A stretch of DNA of 35,007 nt from Candidatus Methylomirabilota bacterium (lineage in GTDB: Bacteria; Methylomirabilota; Methylomirabilia; Rokubacteriales; CSP1-6). The stretch is from NCBI GenBank assembly GCA_035709005.1, contig DASTFB010000094.1, positions 1-35,007 on the forward strand. The letters are read 5' to 3'. Each line of letters opens with the position of its first letter. The stretch's first letter is position 1. The notes under the pieces were generated by a model. That model was given only the letters and a program-made list of their open reading frames with translations. It ran no database searches and was not told the DNA's origin. The position numbers and the translations under genes were made by a program. Shown in pieces: positions 1-6,892 of the stretch.

Positions 1-61
1 CCGGGCTCACGGTCCCCGCTACAACAAACCAAACCGGGCTCGCGGGCCCCGCTACAGTAAA
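1..61. repeat. Imperfect direct repeat upstream of selB
   Basis: Bases 1-28 and 34-61 are two copies of a GC-rich unit (starting CCGGGCTC and ending GCTACA..AAA) that match at 24 of 28 positions with a period of 33. The left copy touches the window edge, so more copies may lie outside. The block sits directly before selB. No selC tRNA or complete gene is visible here. Function unknown; it could be part of a dispersed intergenic repeat. Confidence 0.5.
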
Positions 62-87
62 TAGCGGGCGCGGGAACCCCTGCCGTC

Positions 88-1992
88 ATGCCCAAACACG
101 TCGTCGTCGGCACCGCGGGGCACATCGATCACGGCAAGACCGCCCTCGTCAAGGCCCTGACCGGTATCGACACCGACCGGTTACCCGAAGAAAAGGCCCG
201 AGGGATCACCATCGACCTCGGCTTCGCCTTCCTGGAGGAGCCCGGCGGGCTCACGATCGAGATCGTCGACGTGCCCGGTCACGAGCGCTTCGTGAAGAAC
301 ATGCTGGCCGGCGTGGGGGGAATCGACGTCGCCATGCTGGTCGTGGCGGCCGACGAGGGCGTCATGCCGCAAACCCGTGAGCACCTGGCCATCTGCTCGC
401 TGCTTCACATCAAGACCGGACTGGTGGTCCTCACCAAGGCCGACCTGGTCGAGGCCGACTGGCTCGAGCTGGTCCGCGACGACGTGGCCACGCTGGTGCA
501 CGGGACCTTCCTGGACGGCGCTCCCCTCCTGGCCGTGTCCGCCAAAACCGGCGCGGGCCTGCCCGAGCTCCGGACGACGCTGGGGCAGATTGCCACGACG
601 GTGTCGCCCCGACGGGTCGACGAGCTCCCCCGCCTGCCCGTCGACCGCGTCTTCACCGTGAAAGGATTCGGCACGGTGGTGACCGGCACGCTGATGGCGG
701 GGCGACTGGCGGTGGACGACCGGGTCGAGATCTACCCGAAGGGGCTCAACGCCAAGATCCGCGGGCTACAGACTCACGGCCGGTCCGTGACGGAGGCCCG
801 GGCCGGCCAGCGGACAGCCGTCAACTTCCAGGGTATCGAGCGGGCGGCCGTGGAGCGTGGTGACGTGGTCGGTCTCGCTGGAACGCTCGTCCCATCGCGC
901 CTGGTCGATGGGACGCTGGAGCTGCTGGCCGAGGCTCCGCGCCCCCTCAAGCTCCGGGACCGCGTCCGCTTTCACGCCGGGACGAGCGAGATCATGGCCC
1001 GCGTGCTCCTGGTCGGCCGGCCCGAGCTGCTTCCCGGCGAACGGGCCTTCGCCCGCTTACGTCTGGAGGCGCCCGTGGTCGCCGTGCCCGGCGATCGGTT
1101 CGTGGTCCGCTCCTACTCACCCATCGTCACGATCGGGGGCGGCACGCTGCTCGACGTGGACCCTCCCCGTTTCCGGCGCAAGGCCCCCTCCCTGCTCGCG
1201 CATCTCGCGCTGCTGGAGCGCGGCACCCCGGAAGAGGTGGCCGAGGAGCATGTGCGTCACGTGGGGACGGCCGGCGTGCGAGCCAGCGCGCTGGCCGGTC
1301 GGGCCCCTTTCGGCCCCGAGCAATTGCGACAGATCCTGGGCCGGCTCGAGGCCGAGCGTCGGGTCCTGGCCATCGAGCGCGACTGGTTCATCCATCCCGA
1401 GAGCTACGATCGGCTCCGCGACCTGGTCGTCGGGGCCCTCGAGCAGTTTCACCGTGCGAACCCGCTGCGTTCGGGCATGTCGCGCGAGGAGCTCAGAGGG
1501 CGCGCGGGGGCGCCGGACGAGCGCATCTTCGCCCACCTGCTGGCCGCGCTCGACGCGGAGGGCCGAGTACGGACCGAGCGCGACAAGGTCCGGCTGGGCT
1601 CCCACGTGGTCCGGCTGAGCCCGGACCAGCAGCGCTCCGTCGACCGGATCGAGCAGGAGTTTCTCAAGGCGGAGGCGGCCCCCCCGAGCCCGGAGGAGGC
1701 GCTCGGGCGGGCAGGCCTCAAGGGCGACGAGGAGCACGAGCTGTTCCAGTTGCTGGTGGCGGACCGGAAGCTCGTGCGGGTCAAGGAGTCGCTCTACTTC
1801 CACGCCTCGGCCCTGGACGCCATCCAGGACAAGGTCGTGAGCCTTCTGCGCGAGCGCAAGGAGATCGCGCCGGGAGACATCAAGGACCTGCTCGGTATCT
1901 CACGCAAGTACGCCATCCCGCTCCTGGAGCACCTGGACGCCCGCCGGGTCACGGCCCGGGTGGGGGAGAAGCGGGTCTTGCGGGGCGGGTAG
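88..1992 (+). CDS. selB: Selenocysteine-specific translation elongation factor SelB
   Basis: This GTPase delivers selenocysteinyl-tRNA(Sec) to ribosomes stalled at UGA codons by recognising a SECIS hairpin in the mRNA. The 634-residue protein has the EF-Tu-like G domain with a P-loop at residues 11-18 (GHIDHGKT), the switch-I RGIT at 38-41, DVPGH at 61-65 and TKAD at 116-119. Two beta-barrel domains follow to about residue 350. The C-terminal part (about 380-634) has the length and charge of the SelB winged-helix repeats that bind SECIS RNA. The length is normal for the family. The ATG at 88 lies just before the conserved start of the G domain. SelB implies a selenocysteine pathway, but selA, selC, selD and selenoprotein genes are not in this window. 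tatA follows after a short gap. Confidence 0.95.
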   Translation: MPKHVVVGTAGHIDHGKTALVKALTGIDTDRLPEEKARGITIDLGFAFLEEPGGLTIEIVDVPGHERFVKNMLAGVGGIDVAMLVVAADEGVMPQTREHLAICSLLHIKTGLVVLTKADLVEADWLELVRDDVATLVHGTFLDGAPLLAVSAKTGAGLPELRTTLGQIATTVSPRRVDELPRLPVDRVFTVKGFGTVVTGTLMAGRLAVDDRVEIYPKGLNAKIRGLQTHGRSVTEARAGQRTAVNFQGIERAAVERGDVVGLAGTLVPSRLVDGTLELLAEAPRPLKLRDRVRFHAGTSEIMARVLLVGRPELLPGERAFARLRLEAPVVAVPGDRFVVRSYSPIVTIGGGTLLDVDPPRFRRKAPSLLAHLALLERGTPEEVAEEHVRHVGTAGVRASALAGRAPFGPEQLRQILGRLEAERRVLAIERDWFIHPESYDRLRDLVVGALEQFHRANPLRSGMSREELRGRAGAPDERIFAHLLAALDAEGRVRTERDKVRLGSHVVRLSPDQQRSVDRIEQEFLKAEAAPPSPEEALGRAGLKGDEEHELFQLLVADRKLVRVKESLYFHASALDAIQDKVVSLLRERKEIAPGDIKDLLGISRKYAIPLLEHLDARRVTARVGEKRVLRGG

Positions 1993-2030
1993 GCGCGGGG
2001 TATGGTGGAGGCGCTGGAAAGGGGTGCGCT

Positions 2031-2222
2031 ATGTTTGGGCTGGGCTACCAGGAACTCCTCATCATTCTGGTGATCGTGTTGATCCTCTTCGGAGCCAACC
2101 GGCTGCCGGAACTGGCGCGCTCGTTGGGGTCGAGTGTCAAGGAGTTCAAGAAGGGAGTGAACGAGGTCAAGGCGGAGGATTCGAGCGCCGCCACCAAGCG
2201 AGAAGAGGAGAAGCAGGCGTAA
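2031..2222 (+). CDS. tatA: Sec-independent protein translocase subunit TatA/TatE
   Basis: This small subunit forms the pore of the twin-arginine translocase, which exports folded proteins. The 63-residue protein has a short periplasmic start, one transmembrane helix at about residues 7-22, the hallmark FG hinge (LFGANRLPELARSLG) and an amphipathic helix. A charged tail rich in Lys and Glu follows. This is the full TatA/E layout. A purine-rich ribosome-binding site (GGAAAGGGG) lies about 7 bases before the ATG. No tatB or tatC is nearby, so the rest of the translocase must be encoded elsewhere. Its stop codon region (GTAA at 2219-2222) coincides with the apparent beginning of the ROK kinase gene. 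Confidence 0.95.
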   Translation: MFGLGYQELLIILVIVLILFGANRLPELARSLGSSVKEFKKGVNEVKAEDSSAATKREEEKQA

Positions 2223-3160
2223 CCCTACGGATCGGCGTCGACGTCGGCGGCACCCGCATCCGCGCCGGGGCCGTGACAGCCGACGGGGAAGTCGTCTCCC
2301 GGGTCGAGTGCCTCACCGAAGCTGAGCGCGGTCCCGCCGCCGTCCTCACCAGGCTCACCGAATCCATCGGCCAACTGCTCGCCTCGCATCCCTCTGTCGA
2401 CGCCGTGGGCGTGGCGTGTGCGGGGCAGATCCATCCCGAGACCGGCACGGTGGTCTATGCGCCCAACCTGGGGTGGCACGACGTTCCCCTCGCCTCGGAG
2501 TTGCGGAAGAGGCTCGGGGTCCGGCTCACCGTGGAGAACGACGTCCGCGCCGCCGCCTGGGGCGAGTTCGCTCACGGTGCCGGGGCGGGCGCGCGGAGCC
2601 TCGTGGCCGTATTCGTGGGAACCGGCGTCGGCTCCGGCGCCGTGTTGAACGGCGCCATCTGGCGCGGCGCCGACAACGGGGCCGGTGAGGTCGGCCACAC
2701 CCAGGTGGTGTGGGACGGCCTGCCGTGCCCGTGCAAGCAACGCGGCTGTCTGGAGCAGTACGTGTCGGGGAGCGGCTTTCAACGGCGCCTGAGGCTGGCC
2801 CTGGCCGCCGGCGTGCCGACCTGCCTGGCGGAGGCGACGCAGAGCGACCCCGCCCGGCTCACCGCTTCCATGGTGCAGGCCGCTGCCGAGGCCGGCGATC
2901 GCTTCGCAAGGGAGGTCTGGCAGGATGCCGAGCGGTTTCTCACGCTGGGCGTCGCCAACTACGTGACGCTGCTCAATCCCGAGGTCCTGGTGCTGGGCGG
3001 CGGTGTCATCGAGACGGTGCCCCGGCTCTTCCAGACGGTGAGCACCGGCGTCCCCCGGCTCACCACCATCCTGGCGCGCGGGCTGCGAATCGAGCGCGCG
3101 AAGCTCGGCGACTGGAGCGGTGTGATCGGCGTCGCCGCGCTCGCGTCGGAGGCCGCCTGA
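2219..3160 (+). CDS. ROK-family sugar kinase (glucokinase-like)
   Basis: Probable ATP-dependent kinase of glucose or another hexose or amino sugar, in the cytoplasm. From 2219 it is 313 residues. It shows the N-terminal phosphate-binding motif (GVDVGGT, residues 6-12), the catalytic Asp108 in an ENDVRAA motif, a GEVGH motif and the ROK zinc site with clustered cysteines (PCPCKQRGCLE). ROK proteins can also be repressors, but there is no helix-turn-helix region here, so a kinase is favoured. The start is abnormal. The frame has no ATG, GTG or TTG between a GTG at 2024 (which would overlap all of tatA) and the kinase motif. A GAGGAG ribosome-binding site at 2205-2210 is ideally spaced for a start at 2219, where the codon reads GTA. 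The substrate cannot be told from sequence. Confidence 0.85.
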   Translation, partial: VTLRIGVDVGGTRIRAGAVTADGEVVSRVECLTEAERGPAAVLTRLTESIGQLLASHPSVDAVGVACAGQIHPETGTVVYAPNLGWHDVPLASELRKRLGVRLTVENDVRAAAWGEFAHGAGAGARSLVAVFVGTGVGSGAVLNGAIWRGADNGAGEVGHTQVVWDGLPCPCKQRGCLEQYVSGSGFQRRLRLALAAGVPTCLAEATQSDPARLTASMVQAAAEAGDRFAREVWQDAERFLTLGVANYVTLLNPEVLVLGGGVIETVPRLFQTVSTGVPRLTTILARGLRIERAKLGDWSGVIGVAALASEAA

Positions 3161-3192
3161 CGGGCGGCCGGGCGCTTTGCTCCGACCTCGCG

Positions 3193-4791
3193 GTGGCGGC
3201 CACTCTGAGCGTGCTGACCGTGCTGTCCCGCCTGCCTTACCGGGCGCGCATGCTCTACAACTGGGACGCGGTGCAGTTCGCGCTCGCCCTGCAGGAATAC
3301 GACGTGGCCAAGCACCAGCCACATCCGCCGGGCTACGTGCTCTACGTGGGGCTGGGCCGGCTGATCGACGCCTGGCTGAACGACCCGCCGGCCGCCTACG
3401 TGGTGCTGGCCGTGCTCTTCAGTGGGTTGACGACGTTCGTCGTCTACTATCTCGCCCTCGCCATCTACGGGCGCGCCACCGCGCTGGCGGCGGCGGCGCT
3501 CCTTGCCGTGAGCCCGCTCTTCTGGTTCTACGGCTCGGTCGGCTTGACGTATGCCGGTGAGGCGCTCGGCGCCTCGACGGTTGCCTACTTCGCGTTCCGA
3601 TCGCTCCGGGGAAGTCGACACTACGCCTGGATAGGCGCCGCCTGCCTCGGGCTGGTCGGCGGGCTCCGGCAGTCCATCCTGGTCCTGTTGTTGCCGTTGT
3701 GGCTCGGCTCGGCGGCGATCGGCCCGCGGCGGGCGCGGGTGGTGGCCGTAGGGCTGGCCCTCCTCACCCTGGCCGTGCTCAGCTGGGCCCTGCCGATGAT
3801 CTGGCTCACGGGTGGACTCGAACGTTACTTGACCGCGTCGGCCGACCTGGTCGCCGAGGTGATCACGCCGACATCGGTGATGGCCGGCCGGCTCGAGACG
3901 ACGCTGCGGGTTTCGCGTCATCTGCTCGAGTCGGTGCTCGTGGGCCTGGGACCGCTGGCCCTGGCCGCCGGCCTGGTGCCCTGGTACATCCGGCGTCACG
4001 GCTGGCGGGAGCGTGAGTGGTTCCTGCTCGGCTGGGCGGCCACGCCGGTGGCGGTCTACACGCTCGTTCATTTCGGTCAGCCCGGCTACGTCCTGACCTT
4101 CCTTCCGGCGCTGGTCATCTTCCTGTCGCACGTCTTGATCACCGCGCTGGCCGGTGCCCAGGGCGCAGCTCATTCCCGCCGACGTGCGGTCGTCGCGATC
4201 GCTGCGGTGGTCGTGATCGTCCTCGTCAACGGCGCGTTCTTCGTCAGCGCGCGCCCGACCACCCGGGATTTCGAGCGCGCCGAGCCGGGCTGGGCGCGCA
4301 TGGCCGAGGAGGACCTGTCCGACCGGGTTCTGAGCCACACGGCGGCAGCCCTCCGGGAGCACGAGGCGGTGCTGCAGACCTATGTGCGGGCCATCCGCGG
4401 TCTCTACCGCCCCGACGACACGCTGCTCATCACCGAGCTCGGCAACCCCCGGTCGTATCCCTGGCTGAGGCACGGCATGTACTACCTGCCCGAATATCCC
4501 ATCTACGAGCTGCAATCGGGCGACCGGCCACCGGGCTTCTACGCGCCGCGGCTGGCCCGCGCGATGTCGCGTACGCCGGGGGCGACGATCGTCGTGCCAT
4601 CGACGGTCAGGCAGCTGGTGTGGTTCGTGGATCACTGGAATCCCGGTGTGGAACGCCCGGCCGGCCTGCAGGAGATCACCCTGCCCCATGGCCGGTATAT
4701 CTACACGCTGCCGGTGCGGCGCCTGCCCATGCGGTACGCGGGCTATACCTTCGTTGCCGACACTCCGCGCGGTGGGCGCGCGGAGCGCTAG
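3193..4791 (+). CDS. Polytopic membrane protein, probable GT-C-type glycosyltransferase (DUF2723/GT39-like)
   Basis: Predicted inner-membrane protein of about 532 residues with many hydrophobic helices through residue 350 and a soluble C-terminal domain. The N-terminal region has an Asp in an NWDAVQFA motif (Asp25) followed by HPPGY at residues 44-48. This arrangement occurs in lipid-linked-sugar-dependent GT-C transferases, where an acidic residue in the first outer loop is catalytic. The family resemblance is from memory of the HPPGY motif, not a search. The start is uncertain: GTG 3193 is the first canonical codon after the ROK stop, but the first helix seems to begin earlier, and a CTG at 3157 overlaps the ROK stop. 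It overlaps the next membrane-protein gene by 20 bases, so the two are probably translated together. Acceptor and donor are unknown. Confidence 0.7.
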   Translation: MAATLSVLTVLSRLPYRARMLYNWDAVQFALALQEYDVAKHQPHPPGYVLYVGLGRLIDAWLNDPPAAYVVLAVLFSGLTTFVVYYLALAIYGRATALAAAALLAVSPLFWFYGSVGLTYAGEALGASTVAYFAFRSLRGSRHYAWIGAACLGLVGGLRQSILVLLLPLWLGSAAIGPRRARVVAVGLALLTLAVLSWALPMIWLTGGLERYLTASADLVAEVITPTSVMAGRLETTLRVSRHLLESVLVGLGPLALAAGLVPWYIRRHGWREREWFLLGWAATPVAVYTLVHFGQPGYVLTFLPALVIFLSHVLITALAGAQGAAHSRRRAVVAIAAVVVIVLVNGAFFVSARPTTRDFERAEPGWARMAEEDLSDRVLSHTAAALREHEAVLQTYVRAIRGLYRPDDTLLITELGNPRSYPWLRHGMYYLPEYPIYELQSGDRPPGFYAPRLARAMSRTPGATIVVPSTVRQLVWFVDHWNPGVERPAGLQEITLPHGRYIYTLPVRRLPMRYAGYTFVADTPRGGRAER

Positions 4792-6238
4792 CCTCCTCGT
4801 CGTCCTCGCCACGGTCGCCGCTGTGGCGGCGTTTGTCGCCGCCGAGCGGTGGATCGCCGGCGCCCCCGGCCTGCCCCTCGACGACGCCTGGATCCATCGG
4901 CACTTCGCCAGGAACCTCGCTGAAGGCGCAGGGTTCTCCTACAACCCGGGGACGCCCGTCGCGGGATCGACGGCCCCGCTGTGGACGCTCGTGCTCGGCG
5001 GCGCCTTCGCCCTGGTGGGACCTTCTTTGCTGGCCACCAAGGTCCTCGGCGTCGTCCTGACCGCGAGCGCCGCCCTCGTGAGCCGCCAGGCCGCGCTCGC
5101 GTGGGGAGCGACCCCTCTGGCGGCCACCGGCACCGCGTTCGCCCTGGTCTGGACGGCCGCCCTGGCCTGGGGCGCGCTGTCCGGCATGGAAGTCTCGCTG
5201 GCCGCGCTCCTGGTGAGCGCGGCGCTGGCGGCCCACGCTCATGACCGCCCGGGGCTGGTCGCCGGGCTCGCCGCCCTGGCCCCGCTGGCCCGCCCGGAGA
5301 GCGCCATCCTGATTCCGCTCTTCGCCCTCGCGCGCCCGCCACGCGCGAGGCGGCTGGCCATCTTCGGAGCGATTGCGGCGCTGCTGCTCGCGCCGTCGGT
5401 GGTATTCAATCTCGCCACGACCGGGACGCCGCTGCCCGCCACCGTCGCGGCCAAGGTCGAAGGCGGGCTCGTGGGCTGGCTCGCCGGCGCCGACGTTTCG
5501 CTGCGCCGCGCGCTGCTGGAGCGCCCATGGCAGTTCGGCCGCGAGTGGGTGGGCTGGCTCGCGGCGACGCATTGGCTCCTGCCCCTGGTGATCCCGATCG
5601 GCGTCGTGCAGGCCTGGCGCCGGCACGGGCCTGCCCTGGGTCTGCCTGCGCTCGGCCTCGTCGTTCACCCGCTGGCCATGGCGCTTCTGGCGCCCTACCG
5701 CGGGCCGGGATTTCAGGAGGGGCGTTATTCGATGCACTTGCTGCCCCTGGCGCTGGTCGTCGTCGCCGCCGCCCTGCCGATCTCCGGCCGGTGGCAACGC
5801 GCCGGGATCGCGATCTACCTCGTCGTCGCCCTGGCTCTGCTCCCGCGAGCGGCCGAGCGCTACGGCTGGGCGGTCCAGAACATCAACGCCATGCAAGTCC
5901 ACCTGGGGCACTGGGTCGACAGCCATGTGCCCCCGCGAGCGCGCCTGGCCCTCAACGACGTGGGCGCCATCGCGTACGTCTCGCGCCGGCAGGTGATCGA
6001 CCTCATGGGGCTCGTCACACCGGAGATCGCCCCCTACCGGCGCCGGGGGGAGGCGGGTGTGATCGACTTCGTGTCGCGGACCTGCCCGGACTTCGTGATC
6101 GTCTTCCCCGACTGGTTTCCGGACCTGACGGCCCGCCGGTCGCTGCTGGAACCGATCTACGCGGTGCGGCTCACCCGCAATGTGGTCGCGGGGGGGCCGG
6201 AAATGGTTGTCTATCGGGTCATTCGCTGTGCGCTATGA
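4772..6238 (+). CDS. Polytopic membrane protein, probable GT-C-type glycosyltransferase (ArnT/AftB-like)
   Basis: Predicted inner-membrane protein of about 488 residues with a hydrophobic N-terminal segment from about residue 5 and roughly ten further hydrophobic helices. After the first helix comes LDDAW (Asp37, Asp38) and then a NLAEGAGFSYNPG...GSTAPLWT region, the pattern of GT-C enzymes that move sugars from polyprenyl phosphate to envelope acceptors. The GTG at 4772 lies inside the end of the preceding gene, giving a 20-base overlap and likely coupling. The short soluble tail has NDVGAIAYVSRR-type sequence, also seen in such predicted transferases. Substrate unknown. It could instead be a non-catalytic membrane relative. 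Confidence 0.65.
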   Translation: MGARSASLLVVLATVAAVAAFVAAERWIAGAPGLPLDDAWIHRHFARNLAEGAGFSYNPGTPVAGSTAPLWTLVLGGAFALVGPSLLATKVLGVVLTASAALVSRQAALAWGATPLAATGTAFALVWTAALAWGALSGMEVSLAALLVSAALAAHAHDRPGLVAGLAALAPLARPESAILIPLFALARPPRARRLAIFGAIAALLLAPSVVFNLATTGTPLPATVAAKVEGGLVGWLAGADVSLRRALLERPWQFGREWVGWLAATHWLLPLVIPIGVVQAWRRHGPALGLPALGLVVHPLAMALLAPYRGPGFQEGRYSMHLLPLALVVVAAALPISGRWQRAGIAIYLVVALALLPRAAERYGWAVQNINAMQVHLGHWVDSHVPPRARLALNDVGAIAYVSRRQVIDLMGLVTPEIAPYRRRGEAGVIDFVSRTCPDFVIVFPDWFPDLTARRSLLEPIYAVRLTRNVVAGGPEMVVYRVIRCAL

Positions 6239-6239
6239 T
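6234..6239 (+). promoter_or_regulatory. Possible -10 box before the DUF4124/retropepsin gene
   Basis: TATGAT matches five of six bases of the sigma-70 -10 consensus and ends 8 bases before the ATG at 6248. There is no ribosome-binding site between them and no convincing -35 at normal spacing. It overlaps the stop codon of the upstream gene. Transcription from it would give an almost leaderless mRNA. Confidence 0.3.
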
Positions 6240-6247
6240 CGAAACAG

Positions 6248-6856
6248 ATGACGCGTGCCGCGGCGGCCGCGCTGGCCATCCTCGTCCTCACCTGCAGCGT
6301 TACCTCGCCAGCCCGGGCCCAGATCTACCGGTGGACCGACGAGCAGGGGACCGCCCATTTCGCCGAGGGGCTGGCGAACGTTCCCGCCCGCTATCGGAGT
6401 CAAGCCGTGATGGTGAGCCCGCGCCTGTCGCCTGCGGCCCCGGTGATGGCGCCTGCGCGGGGCCCGTCGCGGGAGACCGTCATCCGCTTCTCGCCGGGCC
6501 GTCAGATCATCGTGGAGGCTCGGGTGAACGGCTCCGTGACGTGCCGGCTCATGCTGGACACGGGAGCGGCGGCCACGCTGATCAGTCCGCGAGTGCTGGA
6601 GGCGGCCGGCGTCTCCCTCACCGACGGTGCCCAGGTGGTACGCGCGCGCGGTCTGGCCCGGGACGCGGAAGTCGAGGTCCAGCGCGTGGTCGTGGACTCG
6701 CTCGAGGTCGGCGGGGCGCGGGTCGACCGCCTGATGGTGGTCGCCTACGACATGGAGATGCCGCACACGGACGGTCTGCTCGGCCAGGACTTTCTGGCCC
6801 TGTTCAATGTCAGCATCGACTCCGGCGCCGGCGTCGTCACGCTGGACCCCAAGTAG
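6248..6856 (+). CDS. Secreted DUF4124 and retropepsin-like aspartic protease protein
   Basis: A 202-residue exported protein. Residues 1-24 form a signal peptide with an Ala-rich core and an ARA cleavage site. Residues about 25-50 (IYRWTDEQGTAHFAEG) match the DUF4124 module often found at the start of periplasmic proteins. Residues about 78-202 form a retropepsin-type fold, with the catalytic Asp104 in LDTGA, a hydrophobic flap region and the C-terminal GLLGQDFL motif. Such single-Asp domains act as homodimers in known relatives. It could therefore be a periplasmic protease, but the substrate is unknown. It begins 9 bases after the preceding stop and has no ribosome-binding site. ileS follows after 36 bases. 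Confidence 0.8.
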   Translation: MTRAAAAALAILVLTCSVTSPARAQIYRWTDEQGTAHFAEGLANVPARYRSQAVMVSPRLSPAAPVMAPARGPSRETVIRFSPGRQIIVEARVNGSVTCRLMLDTGAAATLISPRVLEAAGVSLTDGAQVVRARGLARDAEVEVQRVVVDSLEVGGARVDRLMVVAYDMEMPHTDGLLGQDFLALFNVSIDSGAGVVTLDPK

Positions 6857-6871
6857 CGCCCGGCGTCACCG

Positions 6872-6880
6872 TGATACCAT
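6872..6880 (+). promoter_or_regulatory. Possible extended -10 element before ileS
   Basis: TGATACCAT fits the extended -10 pattern TGnTAnnAT. It ends 12 bases before the ileS ATG and no ribosome-binding site follows. No -35 box is visible. The 36-base gap is too short for a T-box leader, the usual regulator of ileS in Gram-positive bacteria. Confidence 0.3.
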
Positions 6881-6892
6881 GACGCTCTCGTC

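Noticed and set aside
1-61. Possible CRISPR repeats
   Set aside because: Only two imperfect copies with a 5-base spacing and no cas genes; spacers would be 25-45 bases.
2024-2218. ROK kinase starting at GTG 2024
   Set aside because: It would overlap the whole of tatA and add a 65-residue Gly/Arg/Gln-rich extension not expected in the family. Kept only as an alternative.
6857-6892. T-box leader before ileS
   Set aside because: The 36-base gap is far too short and has no terminator or antiterminator hairpins.
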